From positions 1 to 55,016 of the forward strand of contig CALMQX010000039.1 of assembly GCA_937873315.1 (NCBI GenBank): DNA of 55,016 nucleotides. Direction: 5' to 3'. Position numbers and translations under genes: made by a program. This DNA is from an uncultured Nostocoides sp. (GTDB taxonomy: Bacteria > Actinomycetota > Actinomycetes > Actinomycetales > Dermatophilaceae). Of the stretch, positions 16,099-24,321 are shown one piece after another (within the stretch, counting starts at the first letter, position 1; each line of letters opens with the position of its first letter). Under the pieces are notes generated by a model that saw only the letters and a list, made by a program, of their open reading frames with translations, was not told the DNA's origin and did not search any database.

Positions 16099-16199
16099 GA
16101 GCGCGCCTCCCGGTTCGCGGTGGCGACGATCTCCTCGATGGCGGCGTCGAGGTCGGCCGGGCGCAGGGTCGCGCCGTGCGACTCGGCGGGGGCGAATGG
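16095..16199 (-). pseudogene. 3' remnant of an unidentified gene
   Basis: Thirty-four codons (PFAPAESHGATLRPADLD...NREARS) run in one frame directly from the gltX stop to a TGA that overlaps the CPBP start. Codon use is strongly GC3-biased, the product looks like an amphipathic C-terminal helix, and the overlap implies it was once the upstream gene of this operon. Its 5' part is gone, replaced by gltX. I do not recognise the family. Confidence 0.6.
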
Positions 16200-17741
16200 T
16201 CACAAGGTCGCGCGCAGGGCGTCCAGCCGGGCCAGCGTCGAGGTCTTGCCCAGGATCTCCATCGACTCAAAGAGCGGCGGGGAGATTCGCTGGCCGGATA
16301 CGGCGGTGCGCAGTGGCCCGAAGGCGAAGCGCGCCTTGATGTTCATGCCCTCAACGATGGCCGTACGCAGGCTCTGCTCGATCGCCGCAGCCGTCCACCC
16401 CGAGTCCGACCCGAGGATGCCCGAGCGCTCGTCCGAGATATTGCCCAAGGCAGTGCTCGCGGCGTCGAGCACCTGAGCAGCGCTCTCCCCCAGACCTTCT
16501 CGGGCATCCTGGGCAATCTCGAGCCCATCGTCGGGCGCGAAGAAGGGAGCCACCAGGGCGCTCGCCTCGGTGAGATGCACCATCCGGGTCTGGATGAGCT
16601 CGGTCACGGAACGCAGGCGCGCCAACTCGCCAAGCGAGGGGTTGTCATCCAGAATCCCATCGGCCTTGAGGAAGGGCAGCAGCCGCGAGGCGAGCTCGCC
16701 AACCTCCAGGGAGCGGATGTAGACGCCATTGAGCCAGTCCAACTTCTTGAGGTCGAAGATCGGTCCGACCGGGTTGACCTTGGACCAGTCGAAATTGGCC
16801 GTGAAGTCGGCAAAGTCGAACACCTCAACGTCATTGCCGTCAGCATCCGAGGCCGGCGGATACGCCAGGAGGCCCAGGAAGTTCACCAGCGCTTCGGGCA
16901 GGTAGCCGCTCTCACGGAACCAGGTCAGGCGCGCCCAGGGGTTCTTACGCTTGGAGATCTTGGACTTGTTCTCGTTGCGCAACAACGGCATATGAGCAAA
17001 CTTGGGCAACTCGATGCCCAGCCACTGGTAGAGCAGGATGTGCTTGGGGGTCGAGGAGATCCACTCCTCGCCGCGCACGACATGGGTGATGCCCATCTCA
17101 TGGTCATCGACCACGACTGCCAGGTGATAGGTCGGGAAGCCGTCAGCCTTGAGGATCACCTGGTCGTCCGGCCGCGGTGCGTTCACCGTGCCACGGATGA
17201 GGTCGTCGAACTGCAGCGGCGCGTCCTCGGGGACGAACATCCGCACGACCGGCGTCTCACTGAACCCCGGCAGCTCCCGGCGCTGCGCCACGGTCTTCCC
17301 GTAGCAGAGGCGGTCGTATCCGGTGGGCTGCTTGAGCTCCTGCTGACGCTCACGCATCTGAGTCAAGCGCTCCGGGGTGCACCAACAGTGGTACGCATGG
17401 CCATCGGCGATCAGCCGGTCGACATACGGACGGTAGGTGTCCAGCCGCTCGCTCTGTCGGTATGGCGCACAGGGGCCGCCGATGTCCGGGCCCTCATCCC
17501 AGGTCAGTCCCAGCCAGTTCAGGGTGTCGAACACCTGCTGCTCGCTGCCCTCGCGCAAGCGCACCCGGTCGGTGTCTTCGATCCGCAGGAGAAAGCGACC
17601 ATGGTTGCGGCGGGTGAAGGCGAGGTTGAAGAGCGCCATATAGGCGGTGCCCACGTGCGGGTCGCCCGTTGGGGAGGGGGCCACCCGCAACCGCACCGTG
17701 CCGGGCAGCTTTGAGGTTGACTCGGATCGCTTCTCAGTCAT
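16200..17741 (-). CDS. gltX: Glutamyl-tRNA synthetase
   Basis: Class I aminoacyl-tRNA synthetase charging tRNA-Glu, and here probably also tRNA-Gln since GatCAB is encoded nearby; 513 residues, normal length. The HIGH-type motif is in PSPTGDPHVGTAYMALFN (residues 22-39). The KMSKS-type motif is NKSKISKRKNP near 255-265. An anticodon-binding helical domain follows. ATG 17741 has a TAGTCT box 7 nt upstream. The stop codon forms the right edge of the acquired block, and the very C terminus (RLDALRATL) may have been reshaped by that junction. Confidence 0.97.
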   Translation of the reverse strand: MTEKRSESTSKLPGTVRLRVAPSPTGDPHVGTAYMALFNLAFTRRNHGRFLLRIEDTDRVRLREGSEQQVFDTLNWLGLTWDEGPDIGGPCAPYRQSERLDTYRPYVDRLIADGHAYHCWCTPERLTQMRERQQELKQPTGYDRLCYGKTVAQRRELPGFSETPVVRMFVPEDAPLQFDDLIRGTVNAPRPDDQVILKADGFPTYHLAVVVDDHEMGITHVVRGEEWISSTPKHILLYQWLGIELPKFAHMPLLRNENKSKISKRKNPWARLTWFRESGYLPEALVNFLGLLAYPPASDADGNDVEVFDFADFTANFDWSKVNPVGPIFDLKKLDWLNGVYIRSLEVGELASRLLPFLKADGILDDNPSLGELARLRSVTELIQTRMVHLTEASALVAPFFAPDDGLEIAQDAREGLGESAAQVLDAASTALGNISDERSGILGSDSGWTAAAIEQSLRTAIVEGMNIKARFAFGPLRTAVSGQRISPPLFESMEILGKTSTLARLDALRATL

Positions 17742-17748
17742 GGGCCAC

Positions 17749-17754
17749 AGACTA
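17749..17754 (-). promoter_or_regulatory. Leaderless-type -10 box of gltX
   Basis: TAGTCT, 7 nt upstream of ATG 17741. Its TAG is also the stop codon of the upstream phosphotransferase gene (17752-17754). Confidence 0.4.
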
Positions 17755-18624
17755 TGCGAGCAGAGCCCTCAGGATGCGGGGACTCTCCGCCCGCAAGGGG
17801 GTGTCCGGACCACCAGCGATGAGGACAGCCGTGCGCAGCGCCCACGCCCGCGCCCGGTGCCAGGTCGCCTCGCCATAGCCAGCCCGACGGGTCGCCTCAT
17901 CGACGAATGCTGCGGCACCTGGACCCTCGAAGACCGTCCAGGCCGCGGCCAGATCAACCGCTGGATCGCCAGCCGTGGTGTCGCCCCAATCGATGAGAGC
18001 CACGGGATCGCACAACACATTGCCGGCATGGACGTCCCCGTGGATGGCAACGGGGTCACGCGCCCATCGGGGGGCACTCGACCAGGCCCGCCACGCCTGG
18101 AGGACCGATGCTGGCTCGATTCCGGCATACGTTTCCCCGGTCACTGGCGCAAGACCCGGAGTGGGCAGGTCGCCAATGTGGCCGTTGCGGAAGGAATTGA
18201 CTGGCGCGTTCAGCGCATCTCCGCCGGCATGGAGAGTGGTGAGTGTCGCGGCAAGGAGACGTGCTGCAGGCTCCCGCTGGGGCGCCGGGAGGGAGTAGGC
18301 GACCCGCCCAGCGAGTCGAGGAACGACCGACCATCGCCACGGGTACTCCTTGGAAGGGATCCCGCAGTACACCGGGATGGGCAGTTCGATCTGAATGCCG
18401 GATTCGCGCAACACTGCGGCGATCGGTGGAAGAGCCCACTGCTCCCCCGCCAGCAATGCCGCCCCGATCTCCCGACATGGCATCCGGACGAGGTAGTCCT
18501 CGCCCAGGGCAAAGACGGTGTTATCCCAGCCCTGCGCAAAGACACTCACTGCTCCGGCCAACTCCGGGCACTGCTCGTCCACCAGTCGGCGCACGAGGTC
18601 GGCGTCAGCGAGTCCTTGGCTCAT
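17752..18624 (-). CDS. APH-family phosphotransferase
   Basis: A kinase of the aminoglycoside phosphotransferase/choline kinase superfamily, 290 residues. Seen: AQGWDNTVFALGEDYLVRMP (nucleotide loop and Lys/Arg strand), the catalytic loop AIHGDVHAGNVL (His, Asp and Asn in HGDxHxxN), and ALIDWGDTTAGDPAVDLA (the DFG-like Mg motif). The start ATG 18624 has AGGTGG upstream. Substrate unknown: an aminoglycoside, a sugar or an amino alcohol are all possible, and resistance should not be assumed. It lies 10 bp upstream of gltX, so the two may be co-transcribed. Confidence 0.85.
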   Translation of the reverse strand: MSQGLADADLVRRLVDEQCPELAGAVSVFAQGWDNTVFALGEDYLVRMPCREIGAALLAGEQWALPPIAAVLRESGIQIELPIPVYCGIPSKEYPWRWSVVPRLAGRVAYSLPAPQREPAARLLAATLTTLHAGGDALNAPVNSFRNGHIGDLPTPGLAPVTGETYAGIEPASVLQAWRAWSSAPRWARDPVAIHGDVHAGNVLCDPVALIDWGDTTAGDPAVDLAAAWTVFEGPGAAAFVDEATRRAGYGEATWHRARAWALRTAVLIAGGPDTPLRAESPRILRALLA

Positions 18625-18726
18625 GCACCCACCTTTCGCTCGACACTCGCTGACTGAACCTACCGACCATGGCACCGGCCTCCCCGGCCCCCCTCGCGGC
18701 CGACTCAGCACACCAAACCGGACGAC

Positions 18727-18784
18727 GGCATACACAGGGACGTGTGACCTGGCCCGGAATGGTCACCAAGCAGAGGAAAAGTGG
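18727..18784 (+). repeat. Dispersed repeat family B, single-sided copy
   Basis: GGCATAC at offset 0, GGCCC at offset 24 and the block starting CACCAAGCAGAGG at offset 37 occur in the same order and spacing here and at 48417-48474. The last 21 bp are identical. It is located between the divergent APH and patatin genes. Confidence 0.7.
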
Positions 18785-18861
18785 GGCGGGTGAAGGGTGC
18801 GCAGGCTCGGAACTGGTCGCAGACCTTTCCTTGGGTTCTCGGGTGTGGGAGCGTACCGCCC

Positions 18862-21294
18862 ATGGCTCAGGACCCTCCCGGTTCACCGCAACCCTCCACG
18901 ACTGATCCGCTGCCGGACGGGCCTGGACCATGGCAGCCGCCTGAGGGCCACACCGTCGGTATCGCGGTCTCGGGCGGAGGCGTGCGATCGGCCGCCTTCG
19001 CTTTCGGCGGCCTCCAAGCCCTGCAACAACGCAGAGGGCTGATCCACGGGCCCGACCGCGCCGACTTTCTGTGCGCCGTCTCCGGCGGTTCCTATATTGC
19101 CTCTGCCATCCTGTCCGCCTACGGCGGGCATCTCAACACGCCAACTCGACCGTGGCATGGGCGATCGTGGGACGTGGATTCGTCATCCGCGACGACCTAC
19201 GGTCATCCGCGCTATGCCGCCGAGGTCGCTGCTGAGCAGCCGGGTTCCCCCTGGAATCTCTACCACCGGCTCCGCATCGCGAAACCGATCTCCGCCCCAT
19301 GGCGCACCGTGGCCGCCTCGGACCCACTGCGCCCCGGAGCGCCGGAGTCGGACTACCTGAGGGTTCATGCCCGCTACATGCTTGAAGGCAATGTCGCGAT
19401 CACGCTGGCCCGCTTCTTGGCGTTGGTCCTGATTCCGATGGCGTCCACCTTGGCCAGCGTCGTGCTGGCCGGCTGGGCCGCTCGGCGGGTCCAGGAGTCC
19501 TTCTCGGGGGACGTCGCGATCATCCCTATCGCCCTGGCGATACTGGCGGTCTACCTGCTCGTGCTTGCGCAACGCGACACGGCCGACCGTCGAGTCGCCT
19601 TGGGGAGCTATGCCTCTCGAAGCGAGTACGCGTTGAGCGATGCTGCGGTGGCCATCTTCCTCGTTGCACTGCTGGGACTCTTTGCCTGGACGTACACGAC
19701 CTATGAACAGAGCATCCTGACGTGGGTAGGCACCTCCAGCCAGAACCTGCTGACCAAGGTGCTCGCCCTGGGCGGGGTGTCAACGGCGGCTCTGGGTCCA
19801 AGCCTGTTGGCACTGGTGCGCGGACAACTCAAGCCCAAGGCCGACTCGACCTCGAAGAAATCGCGGGCGGGCGCCTGGGGCCGCGCGGCCATGATCCTGC
19901 TCGTTCAGGCGCTCTTGCTGGTGCTGGTCCCGGCGACGGCGGTGGCCGCCTTTATCGTCGGTTGGAAGAACCAGCCCTGGGCGGCGCCCCTGGCGACGAC
20001 CCCGGTTCAGGCCGCCGCGGTGGTCGTGGTGGTCCTCTTCACCCTCTATGTCGTCTTCGGTGATCACGCCCTGAGCCCGCACGCCAAATACCGGGCGCTG
20101 CTCGAACGCGCATTCAGTTTCGTCCGCCAGGAGCGGACCGAGGAGGTGGCTTGGCAAGCCTTGGGGCCGCAACAAGCATTCAGGGTCATTCGTCGCCCGA
20201 TCAGTCCACCGCTGAGCGAACTGAACCGTCAGGACCTCCCGCTCTTCCTCATCTGCGCCTCGGTTAATATCACCGAACAAGGGGTGGCGGCCGCCGGGTC
20301 CTATGCCCGGCCGATCATCTTTAGCCCTTTCCGGATCTACATCAGTGGGGACCCCGGCGGCGGCATGCTCACCAAGGACTACGAAAGGGTCATCGGGCGG
20401 CCCCGGTGGCCTATGCCGCACTCCTTCGACGGCACTCTGATGAGCTATGTCGCCCTCACCGGAGCGGCCGTCTCGCCGTCCATGGGTCGCTTCAGCAAGT
20501 ATTGGCTGCGCCAAGTGATGACGATCCTCAACCTGCGCCTGGGTGCTTGGATACCGAACCCCGCGTGGGCCGGTATGCCCCCGGAAGGCACCCCGGCAAC
20601 CCTGAAGCGCTGGCTCAACCGCGCCCCCGGTCCGCTCTTGTGGTGGCGCGAGTTCCGGGGCCGGCACTACATCTCCAGCAAGTACATCTACGTCTCGGAC
20701 GGCGGGCACTACGAGAACCTCGGCATCGTCGAGCTCATCCGCCTTGGATGCCATGAGATCTGGTCCTTTGACGCCTCGAATGATGACCGCGGCACCTGGC
20801 GGAGCCTGGCTGAATCCCTCAACCTGGCCGCTTCTGAATTGGGATGCACCATCGAAGGCGACTTCTCGGCGTTCGAGTCCGCGCCGGAGGCTGAGGATCC
20901 GCGACGCCGGCTGATCCGGGACACCCACACCAGTGTCACCATCACCGGGGTGATCGGCGGGGCACAGGCCTGGTCGTGCGTGCTGCATGTGGTGAAGCTG
21001 GGGATGTCAGCGCAGACAAACCCCGTGGTCACGGAGTTGGCTGCGCGCTACCCCAAGTTTCCCTACGACTCCACGGTCAACCAGATCTATTCGGCCGAGC
21101 GATTCGATCTCTACCGCCAGTTGGGCTTTGATTCGTGCTCGCGGGCTCTGGACGCCCTGGATGCTCAGTCGACTGCTGCGCAGGACCCAGTGTCGGCGGA
21201 CTCGGTCCCGGAGGGCTCAGTCCCGGAGGACTCAGTCACGGCGGAGGACTCAGTCACGGCGGAGGAAGGGATTGACCAGGGTGCCGATATCTGA
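18862..21294 (+). CDS. Large multi-pass membrane patatin-like phospholipase
   Basis: 810 residues. The patatin fold is split around membrane segments. Oxyanion loop: VSGGGVRSAAFAFGGLQAL (near residue 40). Nucleophile elbow: LCAVSGGSYIASAI (near 80). The catalytic Asp is in YVSDGGHYENLGIVELI (near 620, the DGG motif). Between them lie about six hydrophobic helices, e.g. FLALVLIPMASTLASVVLAGW and AMILLVQALLLVLVPATAV. Acyl-hydrolase activity on membrane lipids is likely by family. The last 45 residues are a low-complexity acidic repeat (SVPEGSVPEDSVTAEDSVTA) that overlaps the 3' end of the convergent FAH gene. I chose ATG 18862 (GGGAG upstream) over a start inside the upstream repeat. Confidence 0.82.
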   Translation: MAQDPPGSPQPSTTDPLPDGPGPWQPPEGHTVGIAVSGGGVRSAAFAFGGLQALQQRRGLIHGPDRADFLCAVSGGSYIASAILSAYGGHLNTPTRPWHGRSWDVDSSSATTYGHPRYAAEVAAEQPGSPWNLYHRLRIAKPISAPWRTVAASDPLRPGAPESDYLRVHARYMLEGNVAITLARFLALVLIPMASTLASVVLAGWAARRVQESFSGDVAIIPIALAILAVYLLVLAQRDTADRRVALGSYASRSEYALSDAAVAIFLVALLGLFAWTYTTYEQSILTWVGTSSQNLLTKVLALGGVSTAALGPSLLALVRGQLKPKADSTSKKSRAGAWGRAAMILLVQALLLVLVPATAVAAFIVGWKNQPWAAPLATTPVQAAAVVVVVLFTLYVVFGDHALSPHAKYRALLERAFSFVRQERTEEVAWQALGPQQAFRVIRRPISPPLSELNRQDLPLFLICASVNITEQGVAAAGSYARPIIFSPFRIYISGDPGGGMLTKDYERVIGRPRWPMPHSFDGTLMSYVALTGAAVSPSMGRFSKYWLRQVMTILNLRLGAWIPNPAWAGMPPEGTPATLKRWLNRAPGPLLWWREFRGRHYISSKYIYVSDGGHYENLGIVELIRLGCHEIWSFDASNDDRGTWRSLAESLNLAASELGCTIEGDFSAFESAPEAEDPRRRLIRDTHTSVTITGVIGGAQAWSCVLHVVKLGMSAQTNPVVTELAARYPKFPYDSTVNQIYSAERFDLYRQLGFDSCSRALDALDAQSTAAQDPVSADSVPEGSVPEDSVTAEDSVTAEEGIDQGADI
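21195..21265 (+). repeat. Short tandem repeats at the patatin 3' end
   Basis: Units of 12-21 bp of the form GGACTCAGTC(A/C)CGG(C/A)GGA recur about five times, coding DSV(T/P)(A/E)E. They extend into the overlap with the convergent FAH gene and could explain how the frame grew past its former stop. Confidence 0.6.
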
Positions 21295-22026
21295 GATGTC
21301 GACCTCCACCCGTTGGCCCGGCTGAACAGGCCCGACTCCAGCAGGCGTGCCGGTGAGGATGACATCGCCGGGGAGCAGGGTGAAGGCCGCTGAGGCGTGC
21401 GCAATCAACGCAGCCACACCGTGGACCATGTCGGCCGTCGAGCCGTCCTGAACGACCTCGCCGTCCAGCCGGGTGATCACGTGCTGAGCGGCCGGGTCCA
21501 GGTCGGTCTCGATCCACGGACCGAGCGGACAGAAGGTGTCGAATCCCTTCGCCCGCGACCACTGACCGTCGGAACGCTGCAGATCCCGGGCGGTGACGTC
21601 ATTGGCGCAGGTGTATCCGAAGATCACCGAGGCGGCGTCTTCGGGGTCGACGTCCTTGCACATCCGACCGATGACCACGGCCAGTTCACCTTCGTAGTGC
21701 ACGTTGTGACTCTGTGGCGGCATCACCACCGGATCCCCCGGGCCGACGACCGCCGTGTTGGGGATGAGGAACATCAGTGGCTCGGCAGGCGCTTCGCCGC
21801 CCATCTCGGCCGCGTGATCGTGATAGTTCTTGCCGATCCCGATCACCTTGCTGCGCGGGATGACCGGGGCCAAGAGCCGCACGTCGTCCACGGCATACGT
21901 CCGGCCGGTGAGTTCGATCCGTTGGTAGAGCGGGTCCCCGGTGATCTCGGCGATCTTCTCTCCCGCGCCGTCGACCAGGCCGAAGGCCGGATCGTCCTCT
22001 CCTGTGGTGAACCGAGCGATACGCAT
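21250..22026 (-). CDS. Fumarylacetoacetate hydrolase family protein
   Basis: FAH-fold enzyme of 258 residues. This family includes acylpyruvate hydrolases, oxaloacetate decarboxylases and 2-hydroxyhepta-diene-dioate isomerases. Metal ligands are the acidic residues in VHYEGELAVVIG and the Asp of YTCANDVTARDLQ, followed by RAKGFDTFCPLGPW and LTGTPAGVGP. The substrate cannot be told. In many actinobacteria this gene is next to gltX; here an APH gene and a patatin gene lie between. The ATG at 22026 has TAGGAT 6 nt upstream. Its last 45 bp overlap the convergent patatin gene. Confidence 0.9.
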   Translation of the reverse strand: MRIARFTTGEDDPAFGLVDGAGEKIAEITGDPLYQRIELTGRTYAVDDVRLLAPVIPRSKVIGIGKNYHDHAAEMGGEAPAEPLMFLIPNTAVVGPGDPVVMPPQSHNVHYEGELAVVIGRMCKDVDPEDAASVIFGYTCANDVTARDLQRSDGQWSRAKGFDTFCPLGPWIETDLDPAAQHVITRLDGEVVQDGSTADMVHGVAALIAHASAAFTLLPGDVILTGTPAGVGPVQPGQRVEVDISDIGTLVNPFLRRD

Positions 22027-22032
22027 CCCCCG

Positions 22033-22038
22033 ATCCTA
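22033..22038 (-). promoter_or_regulatory. Leaderless-type -10 box of the FAH gene
   Basis: TAGGAT, 6 nt upstream of ATG 22026, in the 20-bp gap after the GDSL gene. Confidence 0.4.
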
Positions 22039-22046
22039 GGTGTCGT

Positions 22047-22952
22047 TCAGCCGATGCCTGCGCCCTTGACGGCGGTCGCCAGGACTCCCGCGACCGTGGC
22101 CGCGCCTTCATCGGTGAGGTGGATATCGCCAACGGTGCAGGCGTAGGTGAGGCGGCATACGGCGGCGACCTCGGCAGGCACCGAGCGCCCCTCAACCGAT
22201 TCGGGTGTCGTGTCCCCCACAGAGAACGCCTTTTCGACGCTGACATAGGTCGCGCCGGTGGCCTTGGTCGCCGCGACGATCTGATCGTTGAGCCGGTCAA
22301 AGATCGCTCGAGCCGCCTCGAGATCGGGGTTCGATGAGCTGCGGATGGACGCAGCCACAAAGGGGTTGTAGTAGCCGAGCACGAGAATCGGTGTCTCTGC
22401 GCCGGCGGCTGCCCGCAGCCTGGTCAAGGCACCCGGCAGGGTGTTCTTGAGTGTCGCCAATCCCTTCTCGGCGCAGGCCTGGTCGATGGTGAGGCCGCGT
22501 GCGCAATGCAGGACATCATTGCCGCCGATGTCCACGGTCACGAGCTCGGCACGAGCCCCGGCGGCCTTGAGGGCCTTCTCGGCATCGGCGAGTTGACTCG
22601 CGCCGTCGAAGGTGCACTTCCCGCCCTTGACCAAGGTGGTGCTGGTTTCGCCGCTGCAGCCGAGATTGGTGAGTTCCAGTTCGATGCCCTCGGCCTTGAG
22701 GCGCGCGGCCAGGAGTGCCGGATAGGAGGTCTCTCGAATGTCGCCCGAGCCGGGCTGGTAGCCGGCGGCCAGCGAGTCGCCGAGCGCGACATACGCGCCA
22801 GCCGTGGTGCTTGGTTGGGCCGAGCCACTCGTCGATGGCGTCTCCACACTGACGACCGGCGACGCTGGCGTGGTGGTGCGCTGCACTGCGCAGCCGCTGA
22901 GGACGACGGCCGATGCCATCGCCGCGAGGGCCCACTTGTGTTGCTGCCGCAT
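22047..22952 (-). CDS. SGNH/GDSL hydrolase lipoprotein
   Basis: A secreted esterase/lipase-like protein of 301 residues. The signal peptide ends in a lipobox VVLSGC (Cys21). A Ser/Thr-rich linker follows to about residue 50. The SGNH blocks are YVALGDSLAAGYQ (Ser nucleophile), NLGCSGETS, VTVDIGGNDVLHC (Asn), and the C-terminal GDIHLTDEG (Asp-x-x-His type). It probably acts on acyl esters at the cell surface. Several Cys suggest disulfides. It is divergent from the ECF sigma gene, with 80 bp between. Confidence 0.92.
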   Translation of the reverse strand: MRQQHKWALAAMASAVVLSGCAVQRTTTPASPVVSVETPSTSGSAQPSTTAGAYVALGDSLAAGYQPGSGDIRETSYPALLAARLKAEGIELELTNLGCSGETSTTLVKGGKCTFDGASQLADAEKALKAAGARAELVTVDIGGNDVLHCARGLTIDQACAEKGLATLKNTLPGALTRLRAAAGAETPILVLGYYNPFVAASIRSSSNPDLEAARAIFDRLNDQIVAATKATGATYVSVEKAFSVGDTTPESVEGRSVPAEVAAVCRLTYACTVGDIHLTDEGAATVAGVLATAVKGAGIG

Positions 22953-23032
22953 GCCATCCTCCTTGTAGCGCTACCGTCCACACCCAACGCCTGAGGATGA
23001 CAGATCGATCCCCGACCCGGACATGATGCCGT

Positions 23033-23578
23033 GTGAGTGTTGACCACAGGGCCGCCGACGCGCGCCGCGAGCGCTTCACCACGCTCGCCGCTGGGCTGGT
23101 CGACCCCGTGCGCCGCTACCTGGCTCGCCGCACCGATGCCCACACCGCGGACGACGTCCTTAGCGAGGTCTTGCTGGTCCTCTGGCGTCGATTGGACGAG
23201 GTCCCCGATGAGGAGGTGCGGCCATGGGCCTTCGGGGTGGCGCGCCTCTGCCTGGCCAACGCGCAACGGTCGGCGCAACGACAGCGACGAGTCGCGGCCA
23301 AATTGGCTCGACTCGATCCCCCCGACCGACTCCTCGAGGCCGACCCCGAGCCGGACCTGGAACTGAATGCCGCCCTGGCGAGGCTGAGCGAGCTGGACCA
23401 AGAGATCCTGCGGCTGTGGGCGTGGGAAGAGTTGGCACCTCGCGAGATTGCCGTGATCCTGTCCATGACGCCGAATGCCATCAGCCTGCGGCTTTACCGG
23501 GCCAAGGCGTCCCTGGCTGCTCTTCTCGGACAGAAGACCGCCTCGAGCGGACATGGAGTGGTGGAAGGGAGTCCATGA
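23033..23578 (+). CDS. ECF-type RNA polymerase sigma factor
   Basis: 181 residues with region 2 (DPVRRYLARRTDAHTADDVLSEVLLVLWRR, the core-binding and -10 recognition part) and region 4 (LSELDQEILRLWAWEELAPREIAVILSMTPNAISLRLYRAKASL, a helix-turn-helix for the -35). It belongs to the SigK/SigE-like ECF groups. The GTG at 23033 lacks a clear ribosome binding site. The stop overlaps the next gene's ATG (ATGA), linking it to its probable anti-sigma partner. Confidence 0.9.
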   Translation: MSVDHRAADARRERFTTLAAGLVDPVRRYLARRTDAHTADDVLSEVLLVLWRRLDEVPDEEVRPWAFGVARLCLANAQRSAQRQRRVAAKLARLDPPDRLLEADPEPDLELNAALARLSELDQEILRLWAWEELAPREIAVILSMTPNAISLRLYRAKASLAALLGQKTASSGHGVVEGSP

Positions 23579-24225
23579 TGATCAACGACGACGACCTGCG
23601 AGAACGACTTCGCCGGTCCGATCCCTTGGGGAACCTTCCTCCGGCGGACCCACGCTGGGTGGAGCAACTCCTGGAGGACACCATGAAGAGCACCTTGAAG
23701 CCCAGCCAGGGGGCGCGGCCCCGCTGGCTTGCCGCGGGGGCAGCTGCGGCCGCAGCCCTCATCCTGGCTGGCGGGACGTTCGCGCTGACCCGACCGTCGG
23801 CCAACAGCGTGCAGGCCAAGCCCGCGCCCACCGTCACCACGCCCTCCGGGCGATTGCCCGGTGACCTGCCGGTGTTGCAGAGCGACCCACGCGCGGATGC
23901 CATGGCGGCATGTATGAGCCTGTCCCCCTCGCTCATCGCGACTGCGGCGACCGCCTTCGAGGGGCGGGTCACTGCGATCACGCCGGGAACGCCGACGGTC
24001 GTGACCCTCGAGGTCGACGCCTGGTTCGCGGGCCAGTCGACGGCCACCATCGTCGCCGTGGAGGACCTGTCCGCGCCGGATCAGCCCCGGTATCTCCCAG
24101 AGTGGAGCGTGGGCGGGCGCTATCTGGTCGCGGCCGACGGCGACGGCATTCTCCAGATGTGTGGGCCGACCGGCGAATGGTCGGCGAACTTGGCGCAGAT
24201 GTTCGCCGAGGCCTTCGCGCGCTGA
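23575..24225 (+). CDS. Membrane-anchored putative anti-sigma or sensor protein
   Basis: 216 residues. A short cytoplasmic part (DDLRERLRRSDPLGNLPPADPRWVEQLLEDTM) precedes one transmembrane helix (WLAAGAAAAAALILAGGTFAL, about 48-68) and an extracellular domain with two Cys (MAACMSLSPSL, LQMCGPTG). The topology and the ATGA overlap with the ECF gene fit an anti-sigma factor, although no zinc-binding HxxxCxxC motif is present. The outer domain resembles small Ig/OB-like metal- or redox-sensing folds only in outline. It is followed by a large inverted repeat 7 bp after the stop. Confidence 0.7.
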   Translation: MMINDDDLRERLRRSDPLGNLPPADPRWVEQLLEDTMKSTLKPSQGARPRWLAAGAAAAAALILAGGTFALTRPSANSVQAKPAPTVTTPSGRLPGDLPVLQSDPRADAMAACMSLSPSLIATAATAFEGRVTAITPGTPTVVTLEVDAWFAGQSTATIVAVEDLSAPDQPRYLPEWSVGGRYLVAADGDGILQMCGPTGEWSANLAQMFAEAFAR

Positions 24226-24232
24226 GAGCCGG

Positions 24233-24291
24233 TCGAGTGTCGGGTTGTGGTCGCTTTGAGGCCTCCGGAGGAGCCACAACCCGACACTCGA
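24233..24291. repeat. Dispersed inverted repeat family A, copy 1
   Basis: TCGAGTGTCGGGTTGTGG (24233-24250) and its exact complement (24274-24291) form 18-bp arms around 23 nt that contain the palindrome CCTCCGGAGG (24262-24271). The same arms occur at 28545-28603. It lies 8 bp after the anti-sigma stop. Confidence 0.85.
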
Positions 24292-24309
24292 TGTGACGTG
24301 GGGGGCCTT

Positions 24310-24315
24310 TAGGGT
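24310..24315 (+). promoter_or_regulatory. Leaderless-type -10 box of the gene at 24322
   Basis: TAGGGT, 6 nt upstream of GTG 24322. The AGGTGC between could also act as a weak ribosome binding site. Confidence 0.4.
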
Positions 24316-24321
24316 AGGTGC

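Larger units (their letters stand above)
12156..16199. other. Putative horizontally acquired block
   Basis: Four kb between a 5'-truncated HAD gene and the gltX stop codon. It carries a four-gene minus-strand operon whose first member is only a 3' tail. The block has no GGCATAC/GTATGCC heptamer, and by eye a higher GC and a CGTCG-rich codon style than its flanks. No integrase, direct repeat or transposase is visible. tRNA genes lie 0.6 kb to the left. Positions 12156-12286 hold no gene, only a 7-bp dyad TCGCGGG...CCCGCGA (12162-12186). Confidence 0.6.

Noticed and set aside
11341-16199. tRNA-targeted integrative element
   Set aside because: No integrase gene and no visible duplicated tRNA 3' end at the far edge near 16200, so the acquired block is not called as such an element.
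17752-18624. Antibiotic-resistance gene (aminoglycoside phosphotransferase)
   Set aside because: The superfamily is broad and nothing in the sequence or context points to aminoglycosides, so only the kinase family is called.
18781-18861. Upstream ATG of the patatin gene at 18781
   Set aside because: It lies inside the family B repeat. ATG 18862 has a better ribosome binding site and a normal N terminus.
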